NCBI GenBank assembly: GCA_947502145.1
Contig: CANMYO010000001.1
Span: forward strand, 186,001 to 250,000
Direction: 5' to 3'
Origin: an uncultured Paracoccaceae bacterium
GTDB taxonomy: Bacteria > Pseudomonadota > Alphaproteobacteria > Rhodobacterales > Rhodobacteraceae
DNA: 64,000 nucleotides
Below are positions 15,891 through 25,806 of this stretch, piece by piece; the first letter of the stretch is position 1; each line of letters starts with the position of its first letter. The position numbers were made by a program, and so were the translations under genes. The notes under the pieces were generated by a model. That model was given only the letters and a program-made list of their open reading frames with translations. It searched no databases and was not told the origin of the DNA.

Positions 15891-17297
15891 TTATGTCTGC
15901 GGCACTGCAGCATCGGAAAAACTGCCGGATTGAGCGGCTGGACGCTCGCCAGCGAGGTGGTGCGCAATACTGCCGGCATAATAGGCAAGAATGTCCTGCC
16001 CCTTGTCTGTGATGGTAATCTCGCCTGCCGTCTGAAGGATGACATCACGCGCAGCGAGGCGGTTCAGGGCATCATCGACCAGCGATTCCGGGTCACGTCG
16101 CGGCAGAACCATGCGCCGGTCTTCCAGCGCGGCGAGCGTGGCCTTGACACCCGCCAGCACGCTTTGGCGGTCGTTGGCTCCCTGCACCAATGCGTCCGCT
16201 ACAAGCGGAACGGACAGAACCGGCACAACCGCCTTGATGCGGTTCATCAGCTCTTGTGCGACGGCCTCCGTCAGATCGCCTTTTGTTTGTTCTGCAAAGG
16301 CCGTCAGTTCCAGCGGCCTGCCGAAACCAACTGAAGCCACACCAAAAGACTGAAAGCGGCGGGTTATCCGTGACCACAGATGAGAGGACACCGCCTTGAT
16401 CACTGTTTTCAGCGGTGGCCGGAAACGGCGCGCCCCATTCTTGTCAGCCGCAATCAGAAAGGTGTCTTCAAGAACGCGGTCATAGTTCAATGCGACCGGC
16501 ACAAAGATCACATCCCTGTCTGATGGTGGCATGGTGCAGATGTAATTGAGCAGGCCCAGCTTTGGCTTTCCGGGCGCGCCATTCAGCGACAGCCCTCCTT
16601 CGGGGAACATCGCCTGCGTGACACCGCCGGCCGTTGCCATTTGCACGTAACGCGCGAGGACGCGGCGATAAAGGGCGCCCCGTGACCGCCTGCGAATGAA
16701 ATAAGCACCCATCGCCCGGATGATCCCCGACAATGGCCAGACGCGCGCCCATTCCCCCACCGCATAAGACAGCGCCCCCGCCCTGCTGACGAGATAGGTG
16801 ACCAGAACGTAATCCATGTTGGAGCGATGGTTCATCACAAAGATAATTGTCGCATCGGGGTCGAGCGCCTCAAGCTGTTCGCGCGGAAATGCGCCCAGCC
16901 GAATGCGGTATAATGCCTTGCTTAACCAGCGGGCAAACCTTGTGCCGATGGTGAAATAGGCGGTGGCCGAAAAAGACGGGACAATCTCGCGCGCATAACG
17001 GCGCGCCTTTTCAAAGGCCACGCTTTCGGGAACGTTGTTGCTGCGGGCGTGTTCGACGATCGCCTGCGTCACCTCTGGATCATAGACCAACCGTTCGATC
17101 ATGTCGTACCGCCGGGCGAGTTTGAACGGCTCGATCGGTTTTTGCAGGCGTTCATTCAGGCGGGCAATGACCCGCTCTGCCCGCTTGCGAAAGAACCACC
17201 TGACAGAAGGAAACAGAAAGTGCGATGCGAATGTCACCGCCGCGAACAGCAGGATGAGCACGAAGGCCCAAAGAGGTAGCGTCACGGGTTGCGTCAT
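15891..17297 (-). CDS. PlsB-like glycerol-3-phosphate/1-acyl acyltransferase
   Basis: A 468-residue membrane-associated acyltransferase. One N-terminal membrane segment (about residues 8-30) is followed by the acyltransferase domain with the HX4D motif in NHRSNMD near residue 165, a GAYFIRR segment near 200, and FPEGG near 235. This is the sn-glycerol-3-phosphate/lysophosphatidate acyltransferase signature of phospholipid synthesis. It is shorter than enterobacterial PlsB (about 800 residues), so the precise acceptor is uncertain. Start at 17297 (MTQPVTLPLW) is chosen; the reading from 17372 adds 25 implausible residues. It may share a transcript with ccr. Confidence 0.82.
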   Translation of the reverse strand: MTQPVTLPLWAFVLILLFAAVTFASHFLFPSVRWFFRKRAERVIARLNERLQKPIEPFKLARRYDMIERLVYDPEVTQAIVEHARSNNVPESVAFEKARRYAREIVPSFSATAYFTIGTRFARWLSKALYRIRLGAFPREQLEALDPDATIIFVMNHRSNMDYVLVTYLVSRAGALSYAVGEWARVWPLSGIIRAMGAYFIRRRSRGALYRRVLARYVQMATAGGVTQAMFPEGGLSLNGAPGKPKLGLLNYICTMPPSDRDVIFVPVALNYDRVLEDTFLIAADKNGARRFRPPLKTVIKAVSSHLWSRITRRFQSFGVASVGFGRPLELTAFAEQTKGDLTEAVAQELMNRIKAVVPVLSVPLVADALVQGANDRQSVLAGVKATLAALEDRRMVLPRRDPESLVDDALNRLAARDVILQTAGEITITDKGQDILAYYAGSIAHHLAGERPAAQSGSFSDAAVPQT

Positions 17298-17433
17298 GGC
17301 GCGAACCTGACAGGGATTGCAGGGGAGGTAAATCCCGTGATGCCGCAGTGCAGCGGATTGACGGGGGTTCAAAATTTCGTATAACGGGGATCGAGTGAAA
17401 TTTTATTACGCTGCGATTGCGAAAGGCCGAGAG

Positions 17434-19401
17434 ATGACCGACACCGTCAAAGACCGCCCCTGGTTGTTCCGCACCTATGCTGGTCACTCGACCGCCGCTG
17501 CGTCAAATGCGCTGTATCGCGGCAACCTTGCCAAAGGCCAGACCGGGTTGTCGGTGGCCTTCGATCTGCCAACCCAGACTGGATATGACAGCGATCATGA
17601 ATTGGCGCAGGGCGAGGTCGGCAAGGTTGGCGTCCCGGTCTGCCACATGGGCGATATGCGGGCGCTGTTTGACCAGATCCCGCTTGAGCAGATGAACACA
17701 TCGATGACGATCAACGCGACGGCGCCGTGGCTGTTATCGCTTTATATTGCGGTCGCGGAAGAACAGGGCGCCGATGTCGCCGCGCTGCAGGGCACCGTGC
17801 AAAATGACATCATCAAGGAATACCTGTCGCGGGGCACCTATATCTGCCCCCCTGAACCTTCGCTGCGGATGTTGACCGATGTTGCCGCCTATACGCGCCA
17901 GCACCTGCCAAAATGGAACCCGATGAATGTCTGTTCCTATCACCTGCAAGAAGCGGGCGCGACGCCTGAACAGGAGCTTGCGTTCGCCCTCGCAACAGCT
18001 TGCGCAGTGCTGGATGATCTGAAGGGCAAGGTCGCGCCGGCGGATTTCCCCGAAATGGTCGGGCGCATTTCATTCTTTGTGAATGCCGGGATTCGATTTG
18101 TCACCGAGCTTTGCAAAATGCGGGCCTTTGTTGCGCTATGGGATGAAATCTGCACGGAGCGTTATGGCGTCGAAAACCCCAAGTACCGCCGGTTCCGCTA
18201 TGGCGTGCAGGTGAATTCACTGGGCCTGACGGAACAGCAGCCCGAAAACAATGTCTACCGCATCCTGATCGAAATGCTCGCCGTGACGCTGTCGAAAAAT
18301 GCGCGGGCGCGTGCAGTGCAATTGCCGGCCTGGAACGAAGCGCTTGGCCTGCCCCGTCCCTGGGATCAGCAATGGTCATTGCGAATGCAGCAAATTCTGG
18401 CCTACGAAACCGATCTTCTGGAATTCGAAGATTTGTTTGATGGCAATCCCGCAATTGACCGCAAAGTCAATGCGCTGATGGAAGGCGCGCGCGATGAAAT
18501 GCGCCAGATTGACAGCATGGGTGGTGCCATCAAATCAATTGCCTACATGAAGGGTCGATTGGTTGACGCAAATGCAGAACGCATTGGCGGCATTGAAACC
18601 GGAAATACGATTGTTGTTGGTGTAAACAAATGGCAGGCGGGAGAAGACTCTCCGCTGACTGCGGGGGATGACGCGATCATGGTTGCGGACGCTCAGGCAG
18701 AAGCCGATCAGTTGCGACGCCTTTCACAATGGAAGAGAGATCGCGACGGCGCCGCAGTCACCGCGGCGCTGGCCGGTCTGCGGACAGCGGCGAAAGACGG
18801 AAGCAATATCATGGTTCCGTCGATCGCCTGTGCCAAGGCGGGGGTTACAACCGGCGAATGGGCTGACGTGATCCGCAGTTGTTTCGGCCAGTACCGCGCC
18901 CCAACCGGTGTGTCGTCAAATCCGTCAAACCGCACCCAGGGATTGGACGATATTCGCAGTCAGGTTGACGCGGTCAGCCAGACATTGGGCCGCCGTCTCA
19001 AGTTTCTTGTTGGCAAACCCGGTCTTGATGGCCATTCAAACGGCGCAGAGCAAATTGCAGCCCGTGCGCGGGACTGTGGTATGGATATTGCCTACGAAGG
19101 TATTCGCCTGACCCCCGATGAATTGATTGCGGCGGCACAAAGCGAAGGGGCGCATGTCATTGGTCTGTCAATTCTGTCCGGATCGCATATTCCGCTGATT
19201 GCTGCATTCATGGAAAAGCTGCGCGATGCAGGGCTCGCACATATTCCCGTTATTGCAGGTGGTATTATACCCGAGGAAGACGCGCAAAGGTTGCGCGAAA
19301 TGGGAATTGCGCGCGTTTATACGCCCAAGGATTTTGAATTGAATAAGATCATGGGTGATATCGTAACACTTGTTGATCAAAACGTCCTGGCGGCGGAATA
19401 G
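17434..19401 (+). CDS. ecm: Ethylmalonyl-CoA mutase (B12-dependent)
   Basis: A 655-residue mutase that converts (2R)-ethylmalonyl-CoA to methylsuccinyl-CoA. The N-terminal start (TDTVKDRPWLFRTYAGHSTA) and barrel motif FDLPTQTGYDSDHE belong to the methylmalonyl-CoA mutase superfamily. The C-terminal B12 domain has GLDGHSNGAEQIA (the DxHxxG cobalt-ligand motif) and a later GLSILSGSH. It is a single-chain form about 60 residues shorter than the usual methylmalonyl-CoA mutase large subunit, typical of Ecm/MeaA. ATG at 17434 follows GAAAGGCCGAGAG. It diverges from the plsB-ccr unit. The reaction directly follows Ccr after epimerisation. Confidence 0.94.
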   Translation: MTDTVKDRPWLFRTYAGHSTAAASNALYRGNLAKGQTGLSVAFDLPTQTGYDSDHELAQGEVGKVGVPVCHMGDMRALFDQIPLEQMNTSMTINATAPWLLSLYIAVAEEQGADVAALQGTVQNDIIKEYLSRGTYICPPEPSLRMLTDVAAYTRQHLPKWNPMNVCSYHLQEAGATPEQELAFALATACAVLDDLKGKVAPADFPEMVGRISFFVNAGIRFVTELCKMRAFVALWDEICTERYGVENPKYRRFRYGVQVNSLGLTEQQPENNVYRILIEMLAVTLSKNARARAVQLPAWNEALGLPRPWDQQWSLRMQQILAYETDLLEFEDLFDGNPAIDRKVNALMEGARDEMRQIDSMGGAIKSIAYMKGRLVDANAERIGGIETGNTIVVGVNKWQAGEDSPLTAGDDAIMVADAQAEADQLRRLSQWKRDRDGAAVTAALAGLRTAAKDGSNIMVPSIACAKAGVTTGEWADVIRSCFGQYRAPTGVSSNPSNRTQGLDDIRSQVDAVSQTLGRRLKFLVGKPGLDGHSNGAEQIAARARDCGMDIAYEGIRLTPDELIAAAQSEGAHVIGLSILSGSHIPLIAAFMEKLRDAGLAHIPVIAGGIIPEEDAQRLREMGIARVYTPKDFELNKIMGDIVTLVDQNVLAAE

Positions 19402-19482
19402 CCGCCGCAAACGCCACCGCTCAGAACTTAATTGATTTTTTTGGTCAAGCGTCTTAGTTCCTGAACCAGGGAGACTCTGATT

Positions 19483-19833
19483 ATGAAAAAATCTGAATTG
19501 AACAAAATGTCGCGCAAAGAGCTTGAAAAGCTCAAAGGCGAAGTCGAAAACGCGCTTTCGAAAGTTGCGGGACGCGAATTGAAGGCCGCGCGGGCCGCCG
19601 CCGAAAAAGCGGCCGCAGCACATGGGTTTTCATTGGCTGAGATCGCGGGGGCACCTGCCCCGAAAAAGCGTGGACCAAAACCAAAATCAAAGGGTGCACC
19701 AAAAACAAAGGCGGCACCAAAATATCGCAACCCCGATGATGCGGGCCAAACCTGGACCGGCAAGGGCCGTCAGCCCGGTTGGTTCAAGGCCGCGGTTGCG
19801 GGCGGTACAGATCCCGAAACGATGGCGATCTAA
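19483..19833 (+). CDS. H-NS family nucleoid-associated protein
   Basis: A 116-residue protein with an N-terminal helical oligomerisation part (NKMSRKELEKLKGEVENAL), a Lys/Pro/Ala-rich linker (about residues 64-85), and the C-terminal H-NS DNA-binding motif KYRNPDDAGQTWTGKGRQPG near residue 85. Relatives in Rhodobacter are HvrA and Spb, which modulate photosynthesis and light-responsive genes; this one may act generally on AT-rich or foreign DNA. It is monocistronic, with AT-rich upstream sequence. Its stop overlaps the end of the convergent DUF4329 gene by four bases. Confidence 0.88.
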   Translation: MKKSELNKMSRKELEKLKGEVENALSKVAGRELKAARAAAEKAAAAHGFSLAEIAGAPAPKKRGPKPKSKGAPKTKAAPKYRNPDDAGQTWTGKGRQPGWFKAAVAGGTDPETMAI

Positions 19834-20366
19834 TCGCCGATTTTCGCCCGTAGTTCATCATAGGTGTATTGTTCGGCAATATCCCCGTTGGCCCCTTTGA
19901 AAAATCCCGGGGCCACGGGCAGACATCCAGCCCCGCAAATCTGGACCGCAAGATTGGCGCGGCTGTCGATATACCAAAGTCGACCGCCCGGCGTCGAAAC
20001 GTAACCGTTTATCAGGAATGCCCGATCGCCCTCCATATCAATGGTACTGGGCGTTTCATTGAAATAGCCAAGATCAAACGCGCCGTGGGTATGATAGGAT
20101 GCCACAACTGCAATGTTGTTTGGTAGTGGCGCGCTACAGCTATCCTTGGTGCCGGGCGTTGCTTCGGTTGCGACCAGTTCCGCTTCGGCGGTCCAGCCTA
20201 TGAAACCACAGTATTCGCGGTGCTTGCGAAACGAGATTTCCTGCAATCCGGCAAGTGTTTCGCGGGCAAGATCAGCCTCGACCATATCCTGTGCGGCGGC
20301 AGACGAACAGATGCCCAAGCCAAGCAGTGCCGTTACGATTATCTGCTTTGGGGTTTTCATCATCAT
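19830..20366 (-). CDS. Secreted DUF4329 domain protein
   Basis: A 178-residue protein with a signal peptide of about 25 residues (ending SSAAAQD). The body carries [20 protein letters not shown], then [16 protein letters not shown], the pattern I associate with DUF4329, a JAB/MPN-like fold that often appears at the C-terminus of secreted toxins. Here it is free-standing and exported, with four cysteines probably in disulfides. The His-x-His (HTH) with downstream Asp could bind metal. Start is one of three consecutive Met codons at 20366-20358. Target unknown; no immunity-like partner is seen beside it. Confidence 0.72.
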   Translation of the reverse strand: MMMKTPKQIIVTALLGLGICSSAAAQDMVEADLARETLAGLQEISFRKHREYCGFIGWTAEAELVATEATPGTKDSCSAPLPNNIAVVASYHTHGAFDLGYFNETPSTIDMEGDRAFLINGYVSTPGGRLWYIDSRANLAVQICGAGCLPVAPGFFKGANGDIAEQYTYDELRAKIGD

Positions 20367-20410
20367 TCAACTGCACCAAATTGCATCCGATCTATGAAAA
20401 GGACGATAAC

Positions 20411-21115
20411 ATGACCATCCATATTGGTGCCAACCCCGGAGACATCGCCGAAACGGTTCTGATGCCGGGCGACCCCTATCGCGCAAAGTGGGCTGCAGAG
20501 ACATTTCTGGATGACGCGGAATGCGTCAACAAGGTCCGCGGGATGCTGGGTTTCACCGGCACATGGAAAGGCAATCGCGTCACGATCCAGGGGTCCGGCA
20601 TGGGGATGCCGTCACTATCAATCTATGCCAACGAGCTGATCACGGCATTTAATGCGCAGACGTTGATCCGGATTGGTTCATGTGGGGCGATGCAAGAGGA
20701 TATCGCCCTGCGTGACATCATCATTGCAATGACGGCATCTTCCTTATCCACCCCGTCCCGCGGCATATTCAAGGAAATCAACTTCGCGCCCTGTGCGGAT
20801 TACCACATGTTGACGCGGGCCTATGACGCGGCGGTCGCCAAAGGGTCCAAGACCCATGTCGGCGGGATCTATTCTTCGGATGTTTTTTACGATGAACGCC
20901 CTGACCTGACGCAACAAATGCAGCGCCATGGCATTCTTGGCGTCGAGATGGAGGCGGCAGAGCTCTATAATCTTGCTGCACGTCACAAGCGCCGGGCGCT
21001 GGCGGTGCTGACCGTCAGTGACCATCTGATCACGAAGGAAGAATTGCCATCCTCGGAACGTGAAAGAAGTTTTGGAGAAATGGTCGAAATCGCACTGACC
21101 GCAGCATTCGGATAA
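20411..21115 (+). CDS. deoD: Purine-nucleoside phosphorylase (DeoD type)
   Basis: A 234-residue member of the PNP/UDP family that cleaves purine (deoxy)nucleosides with phosphate to base and (deoxy)ribose-1-phosphate. Characteristic parts are [20 protein letters not shown] with the phosphate-binding Arg, [39 protein letters not shown] for ribose binding, and LTVSDHL with the catalytic Asp. ATG at 20411 follows AAAAGGAC; an in-frame reading from 20255 runs through the neighbouring antisense gene and is rejected. It is metabolically consistent with the BMP nucleoside importer at 4-9 kb, although not linked to it. A terminator follows. Confidence 0.93.
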   Translation: MTIHIGANPGDIAETVLMPGDPYRAKWAAETFLDDAECVNKVRGMLGFTGTWKGNRVTIQGSGMGMPSLSIYANELITAFNAQTLIRIGSCGAMQEDIALRDIIIAMTASSLSTPSRGIFKEINFAPCADYHMLTRAYDAAVAKGSKTHVGGIYSSDVFYDERPDLTQQMQRHGILGVEMEAAELYNLAARHKRRALAVLTVSDHLITKEELPSSERERSFGEMVEIALTAAFG

Positions 21116-21122
21116 AACAGTA

Positions 21123-21149
21123 AAGCCCGGTCAACTGACCGGGCTTTTC
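21123..21149. terminator. Bidirectional terminator between deoD and sdhB
   Basis: AAGCCCGGTCA (21123-21133) and TGACCGGGCTT (21136-21146) are perfect complements, with TTTT on the plus side and T-rich sequence on the minus side. It serves the convergent deoD and sdh units. Confidence 0.85.
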
Positions 21150-21168
21150 CATTTGACGAGGGCCGCGC

Positions 21169-21948
21169 CTAGACGATCCGTTCAACCATCTTTTTCTTGA
21201 TGCTGGCAATCGCCGCTGCAGGGTTCAATCCTTTGGGGCAGGTCTTGGCGCAGTTCATGATGGTGTGGCAGCGGTATAGCTTGAACGGGTCTTCAAGATC
21301 ATCAAGCCGTTCGCCTGTCGCCTCGTCCCGGCTGTCAACAATCCAGCGATGTGCCGCCAGCAGGGCTGCAGGCCCAAGATAGCGATCCCCGTTCCACCAA
21401 TAGGATGGGCAAGAGGTTGAGCAGCAGGCGCACATGACGCATTCGTACCCGCCGTCCAGCTTCTTGCGGTCGGCAATGGATTGCTTCCACTCTTTCGCGG
21501 GGGTGTTTGTCTTGGTTTCAAGCCACGGCATGATGCTGGCGTGCTGGGCGTAAAAGTGTGTCAGGTCCGGGATCAGATCCTTGACCACGGGCATATGTGG
21601 CAGCGGGTAAATCTTGATGTCGCCCTGCACTTCGTCAATGCCATAGATACAGGCAAGCGTGTTGATCCCGTCAATGTTCATCGCGCAAGACCCGCAGATC
21701 CCCTCGCGGCAGGACCGGCGGAAGGTCAGCGTCGGATCAATCTCGTTCTTGATCTTGATCAGCGCGTCCAGAATCATCGGACCGCAGGTGTCGAGATCGA
21801 CAAAATAGGTATCAAGCGACGGGTTTTTCCCGTCGTCTGGATTCCAGCGGTAGATCTGCACCTTGCGGACATTGGTCGCGCCTTCGGGCTTGGGCCAGGT
21901 CTTGCCCGTCACCATGCGAGAATTCTTGGGCAATGTCAGTTGAACCAT
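21169..21948 (-). CDS. sdhB: Succinate dehydrogenase iron-sulfur subunit
   Basis: A 259-residue subunit with all three Fe-S centres visible: the plant-ferredoxin motif [16 protein letters not shown] with a later Cys for 2Fe-2S near residue 75, [16 protein letters not shown] for 4Fe-4S near residue 165, and [17 protein letters not shown] for 3Fe-4S near residue 225. It passes electrons from SdhA to the membrane quinone site of complex II. It is the last gene of the sdhC-D-A-lipoprotein-B operon and is 21 bases after the small lipoprotein gene. Confidence 0.97.
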   Translation of the reverse strand: MVQLTLPKNSRMVTGKTWPKPEGATNVRKVQIYRWNPDDGKNPSLDTYFVDLDTCGPMILDALIKIKNEIDPTLTFRRSCREGICGSCAMNIDGINTLACIYGIDEVQGDIKIYPLPHMPVVKDLIPDLTHFYAQHASIMPWLETKTNTPAKEWKQSIADRKKLDGGYECVMCACCSTSCPSYWWNGDRYLGPAALLAAHRWIVDSRDEATGERLDDLEDPFKLYRCHTIMNCAKTCPKGLNPAAAIASIKKKMVERIV

Positions 21949-21969
21949 GACGGTCTCCTTACGGACAAT

Positions 21970-22302
21970 TTAGCGAAGCGCCGGCGGGCGAATGGGCGGT
22001 TGCCCGGTGCGCCGCATGACACAGGATTCATAGACAGCAAGGGGGTCGGCCCCTCGCAGGAAATCGGACGAGACCCCGATTGAGCCCTCAAAGAAGCCAC
22101 CGGTGCGCGAATTTGTCCCGACCGTGATTTCACCTGTCGGGCCCTGCGCGGCCCGCGCGCGGTCCTCACATTCCTGCGCGACCTTTTCGGGATCGGGCGG
22201 CGGCAGGTCGCAGGCTGACAATGTCGCAACAGCTCCGACCAACAAGGACAGTGGCAGCCTCACGCTTCCCGATCTGACCCTTGTCGGGCGCATCGCAGTC
22301 AT
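21970..22302 (-). CDS. Small lipoprotein inside the sdh operon
   Basis: A 110-residue protein with an N-terminal basic region, hydrophobic segment and lipobox-like TLSAC (Cys about residue 31), so it is probably an outer- or inner-membrane lipoprotein. The mature part has GEITVGTNSRTGGFFEGSIG and two more cysteines (EC and SC), which may pair. Its ATG shares one base with the sdhA stop, implying translational coupling. I recall a comparable lipoprotein between sdhA and sdhB in other Rhodobacteraceae. Function in complex II assembly or elsewhere is unknown. Confidence 0.78.
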   Translation of the reverse strand: MTAMRPTRVRSGSVRLPLSLLVGAVATLSACDLPPPDPEKVAQECEDRARAAQGPTGEITVGTNSRTGGFFEGSIGVSSDFLRGADPLAVYESCVMRRTGQPPIRPPALR

Positions 22303-24107
22303 CAGTACACCCGCGCCTTTGGTGCAATTTTCTTGAGGTCGATCCCGCCTTCTTTTTCGGTGGTGAGCGGGTCAAGGTGAACCGGTCGCGTGGTCAGTTT
22401 GACCTTGGCGCTGTCGACCGTTGCGAGGCTGTGAACGCGCCAGTTCTTGTCGTCGCGGTCCGGGTAATCCTCGTGCGCATGTGCGCCTCGGCTTTCCTTG
22501 CGGGCCTCAGCGGCGACAATCGTGGCCAGCGCATTGGGCATCAGGTTGGTCAGTTCAAGCGTTTCCATCAGGTCCGAGTTCCAGACCAGCGACCGGTCCG
22601 TGACCTTCAGATCACCCATCTTGCCTGCGATCGCCTCGACCTTTTTCACACCCTCAGCAAGGGTCTTGTCGGTGCGGAAAACGGCCGCATCGTCCTGCAT
22701 CGCTTTTTGCATTTCTAGCCGCAGCTCTGCCGTTGGGGTGGCACCATCGGCATGGCGCACATTGTCGAACCGATCAAACGCCTGATCGACTGAGGTCTGG
22801 TTCAGAACCGGGTTGGCGGCATTGGGGTCGACGACCTCACCCGCTTTGATCGCCGCCGCGCGACCAAAGACCACAAGGTCGATCAAGGAGTTCGAGCCCA
22901 AACGATTTGCACCGTGGACCGAGGCACAGCCCGCTTCGCCCACGGCCATCAGGCCGGGAACAACAGCGTCAGGATTATCCTTGGTCGGGTTCAGCACCTC
23001 ACCCCAGTAATTCGTCGGGATGCCGCCCATGTTATAATGCACGGTCGGCAGCACCGGGATCGGTTCCTTGGTCAGGTCGACGCCCGCAAAGATGCGCGCG
23101 CTTTCGGAAATACCGGGCAGGCGCAGGTCCAGCGTTTCGGGTGGCAGGTGATTGAGGTGCAGATGAATGTGGTCGCCATTGGCGCCAACACCGCGGCCTT
23201 CGCGGATTTCCATTGTCATGCACCGCGACACCACATCGCGCGAGGCGAGATCTTTGTAAGTCGGCGCATAACGCTCCATAAAGCGTTCGCCTTCGGAGTT
23301 GGTCAGATAGCCACCTTCGCCGCGTGCGCCTTCGGTAATCAGGCAACCGGCACCATAGATGCCGGTGGGATGGAACTGCACGAATTCCATGTCCTGCAAG
23401 GGCAGGCCCTGGCGGGCCACCATGCCGCCGCCGTCGCCGGTGCAGGTATGCGCAGAGGTGGCGCTGAAATAAGCGCGGCCGTAGCCGCCGGTCGCCAGCA
23501 CCGTGGTCTTGGCGTTGAAGACATGCATGGTGCCGTCATCAAGCTTCCATGCCACGACACCCTGACATTGCCCGTCTTCGGACATGATCAGGTCGGTCGC
23601 AAAATATTCGATATAGAACTCGGCCTTTTGTTTCAGGCTTTGACCGTAAAGCGTGTGCAGAATCGCATGGCCGGTGCGGTCGGCGGCGGCACAGGTGCGC
23701 TGTACGGGTGGGCCTTCGCCAAATTCTGTCGTGTGACCGCCAAAGGGCCGCTGATAAATGTTGCCGTCTTCAGTTCGGGAGAATGGCACACCGTAATGTT
23801 CCAGTTCGTAGACCGCCTTTGGCGCCTCGCGGGCGAGGTATTCCATCGCGTCGGTGTCACCCAGCCAGTCTGACCCCTTAACGGTGTCATACATGTGCCA
23901 TTGCCAGTGATCCGGCCCCATGTTTGACAGCGAGGCGGCGATGCCACCCTGTGCTGCCACCGTGTGGGAACGCGTCGGAAAGACCTTGGTGATACAGGCC
24001 GTTTTCAGCCCTTGCTCTGCAAGGCCCAGCGTTGCTCGCAGGCCAGCACCACCGGCCCCCACAACAATCGCGTCATAGACATGGGTTTCGTATTCGTATG
24101 CGGCCAT
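22302..24107 (-). CDS. sdhA: Succinate dehydrogenase flavoprotein subunit
   Basis: A 601-residue flavoprotein. The N-terminal FAD-binding motif is [14 protein letters not shown], and the covalent FAD His lies in [14 protein letters not shown]. The capping and active-site motifs [21 protein letters not shown] and [20 protein letters not shown] are intact. It oxidises succinate to fumarate. ATG at 24107 ([13 protein letters not shown]) is chosen because homologs start here; the upstream reading from 24176 overlaps sdhD. It starts 19 bases after the sdhD stop. Confidence 0.97.
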   Translation of the reverse strand: MAAYEYETHVYDAIVVGAGGAGLRATLGLAEQGLKTACITKVFPTRSHTVAAQGGIAASLSNMGPDHWQWHMYDTVKGSDWLGDTDAMEYLAREAPKAVYELEHYGVPFSRTEDGNIYQRPFGGHTTEFGEGPPVQRTCAAADRTGHAILHTLYGQSLKQKAEFYIEYFATDLIMSEDGQCQGVVAWKLDDGTMHVFNAKTTVLATGGYGRAYFSATSAHTCTGDGGGMVARQGLPLQDMEFVQFHPTGIYGAGCLITEGARGEGGYLTNSEGERFMERYAPTYKDLASRDVVSRCMTMEIREGRGVGANGDHIHLHLNHLPPETLDLRLPGISESARIFAGVDLTKEPIPVLPTVHYNMGGIPTNYWGEVLNPTKDNPDAVVPGLMAVGEAGCASVHGANRLGSNSLIDLVVFGRAAAIKAGEVVDPNAANPVLNQTSVDQAFDRFDNVRHADGATPTAELRLEMQKAMQDDAAVFRTDKTLAEGVKKVEAIAGKMGDLKVTDRSLVWNSDLMETLELTNLMPNALATIVAAEARKESRGAHAHEDYPDRDDKNWRVHSLATVDSAKVKLTTRPVHLDPLTTEKEGGIDLKKIAPKARVY

Positions 24108-24126
24108 TTGGGATGCTCCGGCAGGA

Positions 24127-24498
24127 TTAAAGGGCAAGGCGCAGCACGGCGAAAACGCCAGCCGCTGCGGCTGCATAGGACAGGCAGATCATACCGATGA
24201 GCGTTGCCTTGCGGGCAAACCCATGCAGGTAATCTTCGATCAGGGTCTGCACGCCGCCACGAAAGTGGACAAAGCCGACAAGCAGGGTCAGCCCGGCGAT
24301 GATCGCGGGAACGGGGCGCTGATAATAGGCGACGACCTCTTCATAGGGGCTGCCAAGGATCGCGCCAAACGTGAAAATGAATGCAATGACAAGTGGCACG
24401 AGGGCCACGGCGGTCACCATCATTTTCCAGTGGTGTTCAGTTCCGGACTTGGCAGAACCAAGTCCGCTGGCGCGTTTACGGTCCGTCAAAAAAGCCAT
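24127..24498 (-). CDS. sdhD: Succinate dehydrogenase membrane anchor subunit
   Basis: A 123-residue subunit with three membrane segments (about residues 27-50, 62-82 and 97-120) and the conserved HxxxGxxxxxxDY-like stretch [20 protein letters not shown], which supplies heme or quinone ligands. It binds cytochrome b with SdhC and completes complex II. It lies between sdhC (10 bases upstream) and sdhA (19 bases downstream). Confidence 0.93.
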   Translation of the reverse strand: MAFLTDRKRASGLGSAKSGTEHHWKMMVTAVALVPLVIAFIFTFGAILGSPYEEVVAYYQRPVPAIIAGLTLLVGFVHFRGGVQTLIEDYLHGFARKATLIGMICLSYAAAAAGVFAVLRLAL

Positions 24499-24508
24499 GA
24501 TGCGCCCC

Positions 24509-24892
24509 TCAAGCCACGATTACAGTAAAGATTGTCAGCAGGACCGACACCAGGATCGCGGCCTGCGCGTAGGTTTCTGACCGTTTGACATCCAGCATAT
24601 GGCCACTGTCCCAGATCAGGTGACGGACGCCAAAACATAGGTGATACCAGACCGCCCAGACCGACAGGAACATCACCAGATCGCCAAACCAGCTGGTCAC
24701 AAAACCATTTGCCGTCGCAAAGGCGGCCGGCCCGGCGGCGGCGGCAACAAACCACCAGACGATCATCAGCGCAGCCACGATCAGCGCATTGCCGGTCAGT
24801 CTGGTAAAGATTGAGGTCATGGATGTCAGTTGCGGACGATAGATCGTCAAATGCGGCGAAAGAGGGCGATTGCCCCGGTTCACATCGGCCAT
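24509..24892 (-). CDS. sdhC: Succinate dehydrogenase cytochrome b556 subunit
   Basis: A 127-residue subunit beginning MADVNRGNRPLSPHLTIYRP, the usual SdhC N-terminus, followed by SIFTRLTG at the quinone site and three membrane segments with the heme His region WYHLCFGVRHLIWDSGHML. The ATG at 24892 follows GGAAGGGAAC; a reading from a GTG at 24973 adds 27 unsupported residues. It is the first gene of the sdh operon, and its upstream gap contains two TGTGATCACA-like palindromes 21 bp apart. Confidence 0.94.
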   Translation of the reverse strand: MADVNRGNRPLSPHLTIYRPQLTSMTSIFTRLTGNALIVAALMIVWWFVAAAAGPAAFATANGFVTSWFGDLVMFLSVWAVWYHLCFGVRHLIWDSGHMLDVKRSETYAQAAILVSVLLTIFTVIVA

Positions 24893-25030
24893 GTCGGTTC
24901 CCTTCCTGGCGATACACCACTTAGCAGAGCGGTGCCTTTCACGCTTTATTGCCCATCCAATCCGCAGAGTCACGTAAACGCTGGCTTAAAATCCGCGCGA
25001 ATTTGCCACGTTAGCGCAAAAAATTGAGTT

Positions 25031-25061
25031 CGTGATCACATAATTTTCATGTGTGATCACA
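25031..25061. promoter_or_regulatory. Twin GTGATCAC palindromes upstream of sdhC
   Basis: GTGATCAC occurs at 25032-25039 and again inside TGTGATCACA at 25052-25061, centre to centre 21 bp (two helical turns). They lie about 140-170 bases upstream of the sdhC start in the only gap before the sdh operon. The same word pair with the same spacing precedes sucC, and a single copy precedes the gntR gene, so the GntR protein is the likely binder (inference). Confidence 0.7.
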
Positions 25062-25072
25062 AAAAGGGCGCA

Positions 25073-25744
25073 TTACCGCAGGGTGGCGATTTGTTTTGTC
25101 ACTTCCCGCAGCAGCTTTGCACGGATCCGGTCGGGGTAATCGCGAAAATCATCGGCACGCATTGCAAATGACCCGGGCCCGATGATCACACGGCTGCGAA
25201 AATAGTCGGTCAAACCCTCTTCGGAAGCCTCGATCGCAAGTGCGTTGATCGTAATATCGAGGGCTGCTGCCAGCTCCCGGATATGTTCGGGCGGAATACC
25301 TTCGTTCGAGGGTCCGTCACCGCTCACGTCAATCACCCGCCGTTTGCAGCCCTGCACCTGAGGCGCCTCAAAGGCAACGATCGAAATTTCGATCGCTTCG
25401 CCAATGGCGGTTGAGAAATTTCGCCAGACGCGCGGTATTTCGGCCACCTCGCCCGCAAGGGCCGTGGCCTGCTCGTAAGACGCAATCTCTGTCCAGGGGA
25501 CCGATACGGATTGGCGCGTCGCGCCGGTCCATTGGATGACCATGACCTGCGCCCTTGCGTTGACCAGTGCCTCTGCCACGGCGCTGTCCTGCAACGCGGT
25601 CGCGAGGCCGGTCATCTGGACGTCATATTCACGCGGATCGACCGACCCGGACACGTCTACTGCCAGCACCAGCGCCAATTCACAGGCGCGCGCAGGCGTC
25701 AGGCCCATAGACAGGGCCATCATGTAGGAAAAAATCCGCAACAT
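25073..25744 (-). CDS. DUF1194 von Willebrand A-like secreted protein
   Basis: A 223-residue protein with a signal peptide of about 20 residues (MGLTPARAC). The mature start LALVLAVDVSGSVDPREYDV carries the MIDAS pattern DxSxS, and VIDVSGDGPSNEG has the second metal-site Asp. This is the DUF1194 family, VWA-like proteins common in Rhodobacteraceae. It probably binds a divalent metal in the periplasm; the ligand is unknown. It lies between mch and sdhC on the same strand with about 60 bases to mch. Confidence 0.82.
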   Translation of the reverse strand: MLRIFSYMMALSMGLTPARACELALVLAVDVSGSVDPREYDVQMTGLATALQDSAVAEALVNARAQVMVIQWTGATRQSVSVPWTEIASYEQATALAGEVAEIPRVWRNFSTAIGEAIEISIVAFEAPQVQGCKRRVIDVSGDGPSNEGIPPEHIRELAAALDITINALAIEASEEGLTDYFRSRVIIGPGSFAMRADDFRDYPDRIRAKLLREVTKQIATLR

Positions 25745-25806
25745 GCGCCAACCCTGCCCGAAAACAGGGCATCACGTCAGTCACTTTTTGGTGGTTGTCC
25801 GGTCGC

